NCBI RefSeq assembly: GCF_028128615.1
Contig: NZ_AMDP01000043.1
Span: 23,957-87,956, forward strand
Direction of reading: 5' to 3'
Length of the DNA: 64,000 nucleotides
Origin: Enterococcus sp. 5H
GTDB taxonomy: Bacteria; Bacillota; Bacilli; Lactobacillales; Enterococcaceae
Under the pieces are notes generated by a model. It did no database searches. It saw nothing but the letters and a program-made list of their open reading frames with translations, and had not been told where the DNA came from. Within the stretch, counting starts at the first letter, position 1. Each line of letters opens with the position of its first letter. The position numbers and the translations under genes are program-made. Below, piece by piece: positions 43,856 to 56,224 of this stretch.

Positions 43856-44622
43856 TTGACTAACCTAAATAACCGATGTGCATTTGCTGTTGTTTGTTCT
43901 GCAATTGTTTCAAAGGGTATTTCGCGTAATTCAGCGATTTTTTCGACCACATAGCGTGTATATCCTGGCTCGTTACGTTTTCCTCGATAAGGAACTGGAG
44001 CTAAATAAGGTGCATCTGTTTCAACTAATAAACGATCTAAAGGAACTGCTTTAGCTACATCTTGTACCTCAACCGCTTTTTTAAATGTTACAACACCACT
44101 TAATGAAATATGCATCCCTAAATCTAAAAATCGTTCCATCCATTCCGGATCACCACTAAAACTATGCATAATTCCGCCAATATCGCGAATATCTTCTTCT
44201 TTTAATATTTTATACGTATCTTCCATCGCATCTCTTGTATGAATACTAATCGGTAAATTCATTTCTTTAGCAATCGCAATTTGACGTCTAAATACACGAT
44301 CTTGGACTTCTTTAGGATCTTCCATCCAATAATAATCTAAACCAATTTCACCTAATGCAACGACTTTTGGGGTTGTTAATAAGTGTTGTAGATTTTTCTC
44401 GATTTCTGCTGTATAACTGCCAGCTTCTGTAGGATGCCAACCGATAATACTTTGAATCTCTTTATATTTTTGACTTAATTGTAGTGATTTTTCAATAGTA
44501 GGTGTATCGAAGCCAACAACTGCCATCTCGGTCACACCTAGCTCTTTGGCATGTTGAATTGTTTCTGGGATATCTGTATTAAATTGTTCAGCATTTAAAT
44601 GGGTATGGGAATCAAATATCAT
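43852..44622 (-). CDS. TatD family metal-dependent deoxyribonuclease
   Basis: A 256-residue TIM-barrel hydrolase. Metal ligands are visible in [12 protein letters not shown] (H6, H8), [10 protein letters not shown] (Glu), [12 protein letters not shown] (His), GIMHSFSG (His) and [10 protein letters not shown] (Asp). Members act as 3' exonucleases on DNA. First gene of the TatD-rnmV-rsmA operon, the usual Firmicute arrangement downstream of metG; here metG is separated by two plus-strand genes. Confidence 0.93.
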
Positions 44623-44841
44623 ATCTATTATCTCCTTAGTAAATATCTAACGAATCTTCTCTAAACAGCGTTTATTTCCATTTAACGTTAGCGTTTCTTC
44701 TTTGTCTTCTATACTTTATCACACTTTTATGAAAAGCTGAATGGACAAACGTTTATAAAGTGCTTGATTTTAATGATTGCTTTTTTCTTAAAAACCGCTT
44801 ATACTATTCCGTTACACCACCTGATGTCTGGAGGAAATACT

Positions 44842-47037
44842 ATGTCTAACGATCGTACCCAAGAAACGAACCATCTACACTTAGTTTATGAAGAATTACT
44901 TACGGCACAAACGTCTTACCAAGCAACAATCAATGAAGTCAACACTACCGGAAAATCCGTACTAGAACAATTCGGCGGCGATACTAAATTAAATTTTGAT
45001 AGTTACTTAGATAATCTAGATACCTTTTCCATGATGGAAATGAAAAACAGAGAAATCGATCAATTGAATTTAAAAAATGCTTCTATTGCAAAGCAGTTAG
45101 AAAAAGTTAATCGCTTGCTTCAAGTTCCTTACTTCGGCAAAATTGATGTTACTTTCTTAGACACGGGCTCTGACCGCGACGTTTTTTACATTGGCATGAA
45201 TGATTTTACAAATTTGGAGGGTGAATCACGGATTTATGATTGGCGCTCTCCTGTTGCTTCGCTTTTTTATAACAACGTATTAGGTACTAGCAGCTACAAG
45301 GTCAACAAACATGAAATTCCAGTAGATTTAAATCTGAAAAGACAGCTCATCATTGAAGAAGATCGTTTACTTAATTTTTTCGATACTACCTTAGCTATCC
45401 AAGATGATATTTTGCTTCATTCTTTGAAAGCAGACTCTTCTCAATACATGAAAGATATTACAACGACGATTCAACAAGAACAAAATGAAATTATTCGAGA
45501 TGAAAGTCATCCTCTAATGTTAGTAAATGGAATTGCCGGCAGCGGGAAAACATCTGCCATCATGCAGCGAATCGCTTATTTATTGTATAATCATCGTTCA
45601 CAAATTACAGCTGATGATATTCTTTTATTATCACCAAACTCAACATTTATTGATTATATTTCTCAAGTGCTGCCTAATTTGGGAGAGCGAAACCCGATGA
45701 ATTTAACATTACTTCAGTTTCTAAAATTTACCTTGAGAAAAAAAGCAGCTATCGAAAGTGAAGAAGCTTATTTTAATCGAATAACTGCTGAACAAGTTTC
45801 TGAGCAGCAACAGGTAATTCAATCCCAAGCTTTCGTTGAATTTATTCAAGATTTCAAAGAACCTGACTTGATTCAACCACAGTTATTTAAACCAATTTTA
45901 TTCCAGCGTAAGCCATTATTTACAGCTGAAACGATCTTTGAACTTTACAAAAAGACACCAGCTAATTCATCCATCAAAGAACGACTGTCTGCAACGAAGG
46001 AAAAACTTTTAAGCTTATGGAATCGCTACTTAATCAAACAAGCGAAATCAAAACAAATGCTGGATCAAATGCAAAACCTGACTGAAGCGGAACAATTAAA
46101 GTATTTTGATACAATCATTACCGATGATAATGAACAAGAATTAGCTGAATTTGCACTGAAACGTTTGCAAAGAAAATACCGACAAATCACCACCTTAATT
46201 ACTGAATTTAGCTGGTTTGATCCTTGGCTACTTTTCCAGACCCTTTACGAAAGTTTTCAGCACATTCCTTATGAAAAAAATAGTCCTGAATACACCGCTG
46301 ATGAAGTTGTCATTTTATTGTTCCTAAAACATATCTTTATCGAAGATCTGTCTAATCGTCAAATGGCTTTTATTTTAGTGGATGAAGTGCAGGATTATAC
46401 AGAAGCTCAAATTCTTTTATTGCTGGAATTATTCCCACAAGCGAACTTTACTTTGGCTGGTGATGAAAATCAGGCAATTTTCAATACATCTATTAGTTTT
46501 CTAGGTTTAGAAAGACTACTTGCTGCGTCAAGACGGACAGTTACTTCTTATCAATTATTGAACAGCTATCGATCCAGTAAAGAAATTACTAAACTGTTCC
46601 AAACTTTGGTGACGAATCATGAGAAACTTACTATTGTACCAATACGCAAAGATGGAGAAAAACCAGCTTTTATTCCTTGTGAAAATCAAGAAACTTATTT
46701 GAATACTTTGATCGCTATCTTAACTGATTTAGCGGATGGTGAAGACTTGGCGATTATTACCAAATATAAGGATGATGCCTTTTTATTAGAAGAACAACTT
46801 TTAGAAACGATCGGTACCTTTCATGATAAAAAAATCCAAGTGCTTTCAATCGATATGGCAAAAGGTCTAGAATTTGACCACGTGATTATTCATAATGTTT
46901 CAACTAGCCATTATGGCACCAGTGAGCGGGAGAAGAAAATTCTTTATACAGCCGTTTCCCGCGGTATGAAACAAGTCTTTTTACCTTATATTGGCACACT
47001 TACTGAATTACTTTCATCTGGTTTAGCAAATAAATGA
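44842..47037 (+). CDS. helD: UvrD/Rep-like helicase of the HelD (RNA polymerase recycling) type
   Basis: A 731-residue SF1 ATPase. An N-terminal coiled-coil arm (about 1-90) precedes a split motor domain: Walker A NGIAGSGKTSA near residue 230, Walker B/motif II LVDEVQDYTE near 513, motif III LAGDENQAIF, motif IV LLNSYRSS, and motifs V-VI AKGLEFDHVI and YTAVSRGMK near the end. The coiled-coil arm and size fit HelD, which frees stalled RNA polymerase from DNA, rather than UvrD or PcrA. ATG 44842 is chosen because GGAGG lies 7 bases before it; an in-frame ATG at 44764 has no ribosome site. Confidence 0.82.
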   Translation: MSNDRTQETNHLHLVYEELLTAQTSYQATINEVNTTGKSVLEQFGGDTKLNFDSYLDNLDTFSMMEMKNREIDQLNLKNASIAKQLEKVNRLLQVPYFGKIDVTFLDTGSDRDVFYIGMNDFTNLEGESRIYDWRSPVASLFYNNVLGTSSYKVNKHEIPVDLNLKRQLIIEEDRLLNFFDTTLAIQDDILLHSLKADSSQYMKDITTTIQQEQNEIIRDESHPLMLVNGIAGSGKTSAIMQRIAYLLYNHRSQITADDILLLSPNSTFIDYISQVLPNLGERNPMNLTLLQFLKFTLRKKAAIESEEAYFNRITAEQVSEQQQVIQSQAFVEFIQDFKEPDLIQPQLFKPILFQRKPLFTAETIFELYKKTPANSSIKERLSATKEKLLSLWNRYLIKQAKSKQMLDQMQNLTEAEQLKYFDTIITDDNEQELAEFALKRLQRKYRQITTLITEFSWFDPWLLFQTLYESFQHIPYEKNSPEYTADEVVILLFLKHIFIEDLSNRQMAFILVDEVQDYTEAQILLLLELFPQANFTLAGDENQAIFNTSISFLGLERLLAASRRTVTSYQLLNSYRSSKEITKLFQTLVTNHEKLTIVPIRKDGEKPAFIPCENQETYLNTLIAILTDLADGEDLAIITKYKDDAFLLEEQLLETIGTFHDKKIQVLSIDMAKGLEFDHVIIHNVSTSHYGTSEREKKILYTAVSRGMKQVFLPYIGTLTELLSSGLANK

Positions 47038-47126
47038 TTTAAAAAACCGACTTTAGTCCGATGTGCTTTCTATTAATTGGCAGTAAACTAATGGTCAGTC
47101 TAGATTCATTTGATGGGAGTGACTAT

Positions 47127-47720
47127 TTGTTGAAAAATTATTTTGAGCAATCCGATTTTTTAAAGTCAGCCATTCGTAAAAACGTGACGATTCAAAGAAA
47201 ACCGCAAGTTAATACGCTTTGGCACTGGTTGTTGCTTATTCTTTTTGGTTTGTTGGCTTATGGCACAATGACACAGCAAATACTTCTCATTGTATTATTT
47301 ATTGCAATTGCTGCGATTGTTAAAGGGCCATTGATGATTTTGTGGGCAGCTGTTTATTCAATGTTGATAGCTTTTTTCCCGCCATTAGGAATTGTATTGT
47401 CCATTTTGTTTTTCCTTGTTAATTTAGGAACGGTGGCAAAAAGTTGGCGGATTTCATTGACGAGTGCTTATTTTTATCTTGTTCCGTTAATCGGTGCCAT
47501 TATTCGAACAATCGTAAAAAATGAACCTGATTATTTGGTAATGCTTTTTGTCGTGGCAAGTATGATTGGATTGCATTTCTTGTTAAATTGGCTTTATCAA
47601 AATAATAGTTTAAGCCGATCATTAACTTGGACAATTATTAGCGTTCCATATGCCATTTTAATTATGATTTTACCTGCACGTTTCCATCGATTTAAAACAA
47701 ATAAAAAATTGAAACTATAA
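47127..47720 (+). CDS. Multi-pass membrane protein, unknown
   Basis: About 197 residues: a short soluble N-terminus (YFEQSDFLKSAIRKNVTIQRKP) and six or so hydrophobic helices, ending in a basic tail (RFHRFKTNKKLKL). The start is uncertain. TTG 47127 or 47130 follows GGGAG at a good distance, while the in-frame ATGs at 47061 and 47091 lack ribosome sites. I do not recognise the family. It follows the helD-like gene by about 90 bases and ends at a terminator shared with metG. Confidence 0.6.
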   Translation: MLKNYFEQSDFLKSAIRKNVTIQRKPQVNTLWHWLLLILFGLLAYGTMTQQILLIVLFIAIAAIVKGPLMILWAAVYSMLIAFFPPLGIVLSILFFLVNLGTVAKSWRISLTSAYFYLVPLIGAIIRTIVKNEPDYLVMLFVVASMIGLHFLLNWLYQNNSLSRSLTWTIISVPYAILIMILPARFHRFKTNKKLKL

Positions 47721-47723
47721 AAT

Positions 47724-47768
47724 TAGAGAGTAAGAAAAACTGAGATTAGTTTTTCTTGCTCTCTATAC
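47724..47768. terminator. Bidirectional terminator before metG
   Basis: AGAGAGTAAGAAAAACT pairs with AGTTTTTCTTGCTCTCT around GAGATT, with A/T-rich flanks on both sides. Confidence 0.85.
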
Positions 47769-47786
47769 TTTTATTTAACAAAAAAT

Positions 47787-49829
<2,043 letters not shown>

Positions 49830-49892
49830 TTACTCCTAAATAGTATACCATACTTAGCTTTATTTGAACGAAAAAACCTTGTCTTTTCTCCA

Positions 49893-49932
49893 CTTAAAAA
49901 AGCCTCTATCAAAAAAACGTAGAGACTTTTAC
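49893..49932 (-). terminator. Terminator of fumC-malic enzyme operon
   Basis: On the minus strand AGTCTCTA pairs with TAGAGGCT around an 11-base loop and runs into TTTTTT, right after the malic enzyme stop. Confidence 0.8.
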
Positions 49933-49941
49933 TTTTTTATC

Positions 49942-51120
49942 TTAAGAACGGATCACGCCATCAGCTACTGCTGCTTTTGCTACTTCTTCGATAATCACAT
50001 CCACCAACTCACGATTAAAAGGTGAAGGAATAATATATTCACTTGTTAATTCAGAATCTGGAATAATTTCTGCGATTGCTTTAGCTGCCGCTAACTTCAT
50101 ATTCTCAGTAATCTTGGTCGCTTGCGCTGTAAAAGCTCCTTTAAATAGCCCTGGAAAAGCCAAGACATTATTGATTTGATTCGGATGATCCGAACGTCCA
50201 GTTCCTACTACAGCAGCTCCAGCATCTATCGCATCTCGATACGCAATTTCAGATTCCGGATTTGCCATTGGAAAAACAATTGCACCTGTATTCATTGACG
50301 CAACCATTTCTTTTGAAACCAATTTGGGCGCTGAAACACCGATAAACACATCAGCTCCTATCATAGCTTCTGCTAACGTCCCCTGAAAATTCTCTTGATT
50401 AGATATTTCCACAATTTCTTTTTCTAAAAAAGTTAATTCACGTTCACTTTGCTTAGACAACACGCCATCCACATTAAAAGCGATAATGTTTTTCACACCA
50501 AAATGAGCCAGCATTTTGATAATCGCACTACCTGCTGCGCCAGTTCCAGAAACCACCACTTTAATTTCTTCAACAGTTTTTCTTACGATTTTCAAGGCAT
50601 TGATTAACGCTGCAATCGTAACAATCGCCGTTCCATGCTGATCATCATGAAATACTGGAATATCCAGTTCCTTCATCAATGTCCGTTCAATTTCTACACA
50701 ACGAGGAGCCGAAATATCTTCTAAATTAATACCGCCAAAAGTCGGCGCCATCGCTTTAATAATTTGAATAATTTCCTTTGGATCTTTCGTGTCCAAACAA
50801 ATAGGAATCGCATCAATATCCGCAAATTCTTTAAAGAGCAATGCTTTCCCTTCCATAACCGGCAATGCTGCTTTCGGTCCAATATCACCTAAACCAAGTA
50901 CAGCCGTTCCATCCGTTACAACTGCAACAGTATTTCCTTTCCACGTATAGTCATAAACTTTTTCTGGATGCTCATGAATCTTTCGACACGGCTCTGCAAC
51001 ACCTGGTGTATAAGCTAATGACAAATCTTCTTTTGTTTGGACCTTAGCTTTTGAATGAATATCAATTTTCCCACGCCATTGCTCATGAGCCGTTAATGCC
51101 TTTTCATAAATATCTGCCAT
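49942..51120 (-). CDS. NAD(P)-dependent malic enzyme
   Basis: A 392-residue short bacterial malic enzyme that oxidatively decarboxylates malate to pyruvate. Signatures: [14 protein letters not shown] (about residues 33-46), [32 protein letters not shown] (about 70-101), [10 protein letters not shown] (about 157-166) and the nucleotide-binding [12 protein letters not shown] (about 190-201). ATG 51120 follows AAGGAGG; an in-frame start at 51183 would overlap the fumarase gene. It lies 22 bases downstream of the class II fumarase, suggesting a fumarate-malate-pyruvate route encoded together. Confidence 0.93.
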   Translation of the reverse strand: MADIYEKALTAHEQWRGKIDIHSKAKVQTKEDLSLAYTPGVAEPCRKIHEHPEKVYDYTWKGNTVAVVTDGTAVLGLGDIGPKAALPVMEGKALLFKEFADIDAIPICLDTKDPKEIIQIIKAMAPTFGGINLEDISAPRCVEIERTLMKELDIPVFHDDQHGTAIVTIAALINALKIVRKTVEEIKVVVSGTGAAGSAIIKMLAHFGVKNIIAFNVDGVLSKQSERELTFLEKEIVEISNQENFQGTLAEAMIGADVFIGVSAPKLVSKEMVASMNTGAIVFPMANPESEIAYRDAIDAGAAVVGTGRSDHPNQINNVLAFPGLFKGAFTAQATKITENMKLAAAKAIAEIIPDSELTSEYIIPSPFNRELVDVIIEEVAKAAVADGVIRS

Positions 51121-51142
51121 TGTTCTCCTCCTTAAAATATAA

Positions 51143-52507
51143 TTATTCTCCCAACATATTTTCTGGTCGAACCCATGCTTCATATTCTTTTTCCGTAAGT
51201 AAACCTGTTGCTAATGCAGCCTCTTTCAATGTCGTCTGTTCTTCAAAGGCTTTTTTAGCTATTTTAGCACCATTATCATAACCTATATATGGATTTAATG
51301 AAGTCACCAGCATTAGTGATTGATCTAAAAATTGTTTCATTTTTTCTTGATTAGCTTTAATTCCAACGAGACAGTTTTTCTCAAATGAACTTAATCCATC
51401 CGCCAACAATTCTATACTTTGAATCAAATTATAGGCTAATACAGGCATATAAACATTCAGCTCAAAATTACCTTGAGACGCGCCAATACCGATTGTCGCA
51501 TCATTTCCCATCACTTGTATGGCGATCATCGTCAATGCTTCACATTGTGTTGGATTAATTTTCCCCGGCATAATTGAACTACCTGGTTCATTCGCAGGTA
51601 TTGTAATTTCACCTAATCCACTGCGCGGACCACTAGCCATCCAGCGAACATCGTTTGCCATTTTCATCGCATTGGCTGCCAGTGCTTTTAATGCGCCTGA
51701 GGTAAATACTAACGCATCTTTATTTGCTAAACCATGAAATTTATTTAGATCTTCTGAAAATTGATAGCCTGTCTCTTCATTTAAATTTTTAATTAATAAC
51801 TCAACATATTCTTTTGATGCATTTAAACCAGTTCCTACAGCTGTTCCACCAATCGCTAATTGCTTCAATTCACCCAGTGTCAGTTCTATCATTCGATAAT
51901 TATGTTCAAAACTAGAACGCCAACCACTGATTTCTTGAGCAAAAGTGACTGGTGTTGCATCTTGTAAATGAGTACGTCCAATTTTGATGACTGTTTTATT
52001 ATCTGCTTCAAGATCTTTCAACGTTTTGATTACTTGTTTCATCACAGGAAATAATTTTTGTTCAATCAATTGAACCGCAGCAACATGGATTGCTGTCGGA
52101 AAGACATCATTTGAACTTTGTGACATATTAACGTGATCGTTTGGATGAACCGACATTTTAGATTCTGCAGCTAAATGAGCAATAACCTCGTTCACATTCA
52201 TATTCGTTTGCGTTCCGCTGCCCGTCTGCCAGAGTGACAATGGAAACTGGTCATTCACTTCACATGCAATAATTTTATCTGCCGCTGCTTGAATCGCTTT
52301 ACTAATTGAAGCATCTAGTTTTCCAGTCGCTTCGTTAGCTTTAGCCGCACTTTTTTTCACCAACGCTAATGCATAAATTAAGGCTAATGGCATTTTTTCT
52401 TGCCCTATCAAAAAATTTTGGCTGCTACGCTGAGTTTGTGCGCCCCAAAGTGCTGTGTTCGGCACCTGAATTTCACCCATAGAATCTTTTTCAATTCTAT
52501 AATCCAT
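51143..52507 (-). CDS. fumC: Class II fumarate hydratase
   Basis: A 454-residue fumarase of the aspartase/fumarase superfamily that converts fumarate and malate. The family signature GSSIMPGKINPTQCE (about residues 312-326) with the mobile Ser loop is intact, as are TGSGTQTNMNVNEV (about 95-108), SQSSNDVFPTA and GRTHLQDATP. Length is standard. The malic enzyme gene follows in the same operon. Confidence 0.95.
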   Translation of the reverse strand: MDYRIEKDSMGEIQVPNTALWGAQTQRSSQNFLIGQEKMPLALIYALALVKKSAAKANEATGKLDASISKAIQAAADKIIACEVNDQFPLSLWQTGSGTQTNMNVNEVIAHLAAESKMSVHPNDHVNMSQSSNDVFPTAIHVAAVQLIEQKLFPVMKQVIKTLKDLEADNKTVIKIGRTHLQDATPVTFAQEISGWRSSFEHNYRMIELTLGELKQLAIGGTAVGTGLNASKEYVELLIKNLNEETGYQFSEDLNKFHGLANKDALVFTSGALKALAANAMKMANDVRWMASGPRSGLGEITIPANEPGSSIMPGKINPTQCEALTMIAIQVMGNDATIGIGASQGNFELNVYMPVLAYNLIQSIELLADGLSSFEKNCLVGIKANQEKMKQFLDQSLMLVTSLNPYIGYDNGAKIAKKAFEEQTTLKEAALATGLLTEKEYEAWVRPENMLGE

Positions 52508-52577
52508 CTCTTTTCCCTTCTTTTTCCACTCAATTTACTACCACTATACTGTATTCAGATACTTTTTCGCAATAGAA

Positions 52578-52618
52578 AAATAAAAACTCAGATAAAACAC
52601 ATTCGTTTCACCTGAGCC
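52578..52618 (-). terminator. Terminator of the amino acid permease gene
   Basis: On the minus strand CTCAGGTGAAAC pairs with GTTTTATCTGAG (some G-T pairs) and is followed by TTTTTATTTT. Confidence 0.65.
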
Positions 52619-52634
52619 TTAATTCTAATCAAAT

Positions 52635-54023
52635 TTATTCTTTTATTTTGCCTTCGTTACTATGACGATAACCATATGCAAAGTAAATAACAAAGCCTAA
52701 GATTAACGCAATAACAAATGCTCTCCACGTTGCTGCCTGCAGCTGAACCATCAACCAAATACTAACAACAGCCAAAAGAATCGGTACAAGCGGTACAAAT
52801 GGAATCTTGAATTCTCCTGGTTTTGGATCTCCAGCAATTTTTCTTAAACGAATAATACCGATTGCCATCACGATTAAATACATTAACGTTACAATATTTG
52901 TTAACTCAGCCAATAATTCCATTGGCACTAACCCTGCAAAGATCATCGTACAAATCCCTGCTACATAGGTCGCATTTTTGGGCGTGCGTTTCTTTTCATC
53001 AATTTTACTCATAAACTTTGGTAATAAACCGTCTTTACTAATAGCATAAATGATTCTGGCAAGACTGTACATCATCGCTATCATCACTGTTAATAGTGTT
53101 AAAATTGCACCTACAGAAATTATCCCTGCTACACCATCTAACTGAACAAAACGCATTGCAAATGCTACTGGGTCTTTTACACCAAGTGCATCAAAAGGTA
53201 CGATTCCTGTTAAAATTAATGTTACAATCACATATAAAATTGTTGTTATAATAATCGAACCAATAATTCCTCTTGGGATATCTTTTTGCGGATTTTTCAC
53301 TTCTTCAGCAGTCATGCTCACTGCATCGAATCCTAAAAAGGCAAAGAACACAACAGCCGCACCACTAACAACTCCTGAAAAACCAAATGGCATAAATGGT
53401 TGCCAATTATCTGGTTTCACGTAAAAAATACCGACAATTACAAATAACGCAATAATACCAAATTTAACAAAAACCATTACATTATTTAAACGCAACGCTG
53501 TTTTTGCTTCTTGAGACACCCAAAAAGTAACTGCTAATAAAACTAAAACAGCAATTATATCTACATAACTCCCCTTTTCAGCATTATAAGCTCCACTTAA
53601 AGCTACTGGTAAATGAACGCCTAAGCTATCCAAAAAACCTTGTACATAGCCCGACCACCCCGAAGCAACTGAAGAAACTGCTAAAAAGAACTCACAAATA
53701 ACCAACCAGCCAGTCATCCAAGCAACTATTTCACCAAATACAACATACATATAAGCATACGGTCCACCAAGCGCAGGAATTCTTGAAGCAAATTCTGCAT
53801 AACATAACCCAGCTAATATAATTGCTCCAGCAGCTACTAAAAAAGAAAGCGACAAAGCCGGTCCTGCATATCTTTCAGCCGCAACACCTGTAATAACAAA
53901 AATTCCAGTTCCAACGACTGCACCAATTCCAAGTAAGATCAAATCCATTGTTTTCAAATCTTTTTTCATCGAGCTCGCTTCTGTTGAATGTGCTGCAAGC
54001 TCTTTTTTCCTAAACATCGACAT
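52635..54023 (-). CDS. APC family amino acid permease (cationic amino acid transporter-like)
   Basis: A 462-residue permease with 12 hydrophobic segments. The conserved first helix LILLGIGAVVGTGIFVITG (about residues 27-45) and ALSLSFLVAAGAIILAGLCYAEFASRIPALGGPYAYMYVVFGE identify the APC superfamily, YfnA/CAT-like branch. Substrate not determined. It is monocistronic, between GlcU and fumarase, with its own terminator. Confidence 0.9.
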   Translation of the reverse strand: MSMFRKKELAAHSTEASSMKKDLKTMDLILLGIGAVVGTGIFVITGVAAERYAGPALSLSFLVAAGAIILAGLCYAEFASRIPALGGPYAYMYVVFGEIVAWMTGWLVICEFFLAVSSVASGWSGYVQGFLDSLGVHLPVALSGAYNAEKGSYVDIIAVLVLLAVTFWVSQEAKTALRLNNVMVFVKFGIIALFVIVGIFYVKPDNWQPFMPFGFSGVVSGAAVVFFAFLGFDAVSMTAEEVKNPQKDIPRGIIGSIIITTILYVIVTLILTGIVPFDALGVKDPVAFAMRFVQLDGVAGIISVGAILTLLTVMIAMMYSLARIIYAISKDGLLPKFMSKIDEKKRTPKNATYVAGICTMIFAGLVPMELLAELTNIVTLMYLIVMAIGIIRLRKIAGDPKPGEFKIPFVPLVPILLAVVSIWLMVQLQAATWRAFVIALILGFVIYFAYGYRHSNEGKIKE

Positions 54024-54110
54024 TTTCCGTCCTCCAATAAAATAAAAACCAATAAGTTTTGCTCAATAATTGCAAAGAATTCCTCATAAAAATAAGCGTA
54101 AATCAGTCAT

Positions 54111-54974
54111 TTACGCTTTCATATACCCTAACAGAATACCACCTAAAATAACAAACAAGCAACCAAAAACGACATAACGCATTTCTTTTTTTGACTTTCT
54201 TTCGCCCAAAATATAAATGCCGCCCAAAGTTGAGATAATAATTCCCATCTGAGAAAGTGAGAAACTGATTGCCAGCCCAAGTTTGCGCATCGTCAACAAC
54301 ATACAAATATTTCCAAGGCCCCATAAAAGACCGCAGCTCATATTCAGCCAAACATGACGATTGATTTTAACCTTCCTAAACGCAAAAAAACTGGCGCCAA
54401 CTAGCATCCCAATACTTTGAGGTAAAATAATCCCCATTGGGTCAAGTCCAGCAGCATTAATAATAATCGTGTAAAAACCATAACCAACTGTTGAAACGAG
54501 TAACGCCCGAAAACCTTTATTAAAATTCAACATTGTATTCGTTGTCTTCACATCACTCTCATCATCTTGACGAGCAGTTAAATACGAACCCAGAATCAAG
54601 AAGCCTAAAGCAATAAAACCTAAAATAAAATCTCTACTGCTTTTCCATTCATGAAAAAAGACTGCTCCAGCTACCGTATTGACAACTAACTGCATACCTG
54701 TAGATACTGGCAAAGCTACTGAAACTCCTAAATTTTTCATTCCTTGAAATTGTTGATTTTGCCCAACACTCCAAAATAGACCGGATAAAATTCCTACAAT
54801 ACTCATTTGAATACTAATTGCTGGTTGAACCATAAAAAAAACAATAATTGAAAAAATTAATGCACCAATAGTCATCCCTAACGTTTGTTGATTCGCACTA
54901 CCGCCAATTTTGCCACTAACTAAACCAATACTACCCCAAGCAAACATTGGTACTAAAGCTACTAAGATCTCCAT
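54111..54974 (-). CDS. GRP family sugar uptake protein (GlcU/RbsU type)
   Basis: A 287-residue membrane protein with ten short helices, the drug/metabolite-like fold of GRP sugar transporters. MFAWGSIGLVSGKIGGSANQQTLGMTIGALIF at the N-terminus and SVGQNQQFQGMKNLGVSVALPVSTGMQLV in the middle are typical of GlcU and RbsU, proton-coupled glucose or ribose uptake proteins. Which sugar is moved is not clear. GGAG lies 7-8 bases before ATG 54974. Confidence 0.88.
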   Translation of the reverse strand: MEILVALVPMFAWGSIGLVSGKIGGSANQQTLGMTIGALIFSIIVFFMVQPAISIQMSIVGILSGLFWSVGQNQQFQGMKNLGVSVALPVSTGMQLVVNTVAGAVFFHEWKSSRDFILGFIALGFLILGSYLTARQDDESDVKTTNTMLNFNKGFRALLVSTVGYGFYTIIINAAGLDPMGIILPQSIGMLVGASFFAFRKVKINRHVWLNMSCGLLWGLGNICMLLTMRKLGLAISFSLSQMGIIISTLGGIYILGERKSKKEMRYVVFGCLFVILGGILLGYMKA

Positions 54975-55180
54975 AATATGCTCCTAACAAAAGTATGATA
55001 GTTTAATTCTATCAACAAAAGCGCTTTCTATACAACTATAAGACAGAAAAAAAACTAATAGAAATTTTCTCATTTTCCCATTCCCTAAAATCCAGTGCAA
55101 AAAAATAGCCCTAAGAAAATCGCTCAATAGTCCAAAACTATCAAACTTCTTCTCAAAGCTAGTAATCTTTCGATCAACAA

Positions 55181-56206
55181 TTAACGTCTTTCATTGTAAT
55201 AACTTAAAAAAGGAAATAACAATTTCATCGTTGTTCCTTCACCTTCAATCGATTCAACGGTAAGTTGATGACCTAATTTATCCGCTAAACTCTTCGCCAA
55301 ATACAGACCTAATCCAGTTGAGTGCTGCTCACTGATCCGACCATTCTCACCAGTGAAACCTTTATCAAAAATCCGTCGTTGATCTTCTTTCGGAATACCA
55401 ATACCTGAATCTTTTAACATCAACCAGGCGCCTTCTTTTGTTCTAGAAATAGTAACCTCAATTTCCCCACCTGCTGGCGTGTACTTAATTGCATTACTAA
55501 CCAATTGTTTAAAGATAAAGGCTACCCACTTAGCATCTGTCAGAACCATTTGGTCATTTCCTTCAATTGAAAAATGTAAGTTTTTTTGAATAAAATAATT
55601 CCCTTGTGTTCGAATGACTGACTGGACAATTTCTTTTAATGAATATTCCTGAATCAAATAATCTCTGGAAAAACTATCTAATCGAGCATAATAAAGGACT
55701 TGTTCAACATATTCATCAATCTTACTTAACTCATTTTCTACTAAATAATATTTTTTTTCAGGAATATCATCTTCAATTGATTGTAAAATTAAATTTACTG
55801 CAGCTAGCGGCACCTTGATTTCGTGTACCCAAGAATCAATATAATCCTTTTGATCTTGCTGATTATTAATAGCTTGTTGGATTACTTGCTGATGCTCTAC
55901 TACAAGTCCGTTAATATAATCCTGAACAATTTTTTCCTCTGCAAAAGTAGCCTCGCTTAAATAATTTTCTAACGAAGGCGGATGCTCTGAGATATCTAAA
56001 GACTGCCACCAGCGTTTTTTCAATGAATAATCAATGGTTAGAAAAAGTAATAAAAATAAACCCTGTAATAAGACCAAGTAACCAATAATCGAAAAATTCA
56101 CCGCCATATCAGGAGACAACCATAAAATAAAGCAAGTTACCCCAATAAAAAACAACCAGCCAATCAAAAGCAGCCAATGATCTAGCAAATACTTGCGAAT
56201 TGTCAT
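55181..56206 (-). CDS. BceS-like intramembrane-sensing histidine kinase
   Basis: A 341-residue kinase: two N-terminal membrane helices (about 13-30 and 38-58) with almost no extracellular loop, a dimerisation/H-box with DSWVHEIKVPLAAVNL (phospho-His about residue 130), and a catalytic ATPase domain with NAIKYTP, DSGIGIP and STGLGLYLAKSLADK (about 240-325). This layout is that of peptide-antibiotic sensing BceS-type kinases. In E. faecalis the SapS/SapR pair for bacitracin response lies in a similar gene neighbourhood, so this may be the orthologue. No BceAB transporter is adjacent. It follows the regulator gene by 18 bases. Confidence 0.85.
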   Translation of the reverse strand: MTIRKYLLDHWLLLIGWLFFIGVTCFILWLSPDMAVNFSIIGYLVLLQGLFLLLFLTIDYSLKKRWWQSLDISEHPPSLENYLSEATFAEEKIVQDYINGLVVEHQQVIQQAINNQQDQKDYIDSWVHEIKVPLAAVNLILQSIEDDIPEKKYYLVENELSKIDEYVEQVLYYARLDSFSRDYLIQEYSLKEIVQSVIRTQGNYFIQKNLHFSIEGNDQMVLTDAKWVAFIFKQLVSNAIKYTPAGGEIEVTISRTKEGAWLMLKDSGIGIPKEDQRRIFDKGFTGENGRISEQHSTGLGLYLAKSLADKLGHQLTVESIEGEGTTMKLLFPFLSYYNERR

Positions 56207-56224
56207 ATTTTTCTCCTATCTATT

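Noticed and set aside
54103..54351. Second frame inside the GlcU-like gene
   Set aside because: Entirely within the coding region of an intact transporter, with no independent start signal.
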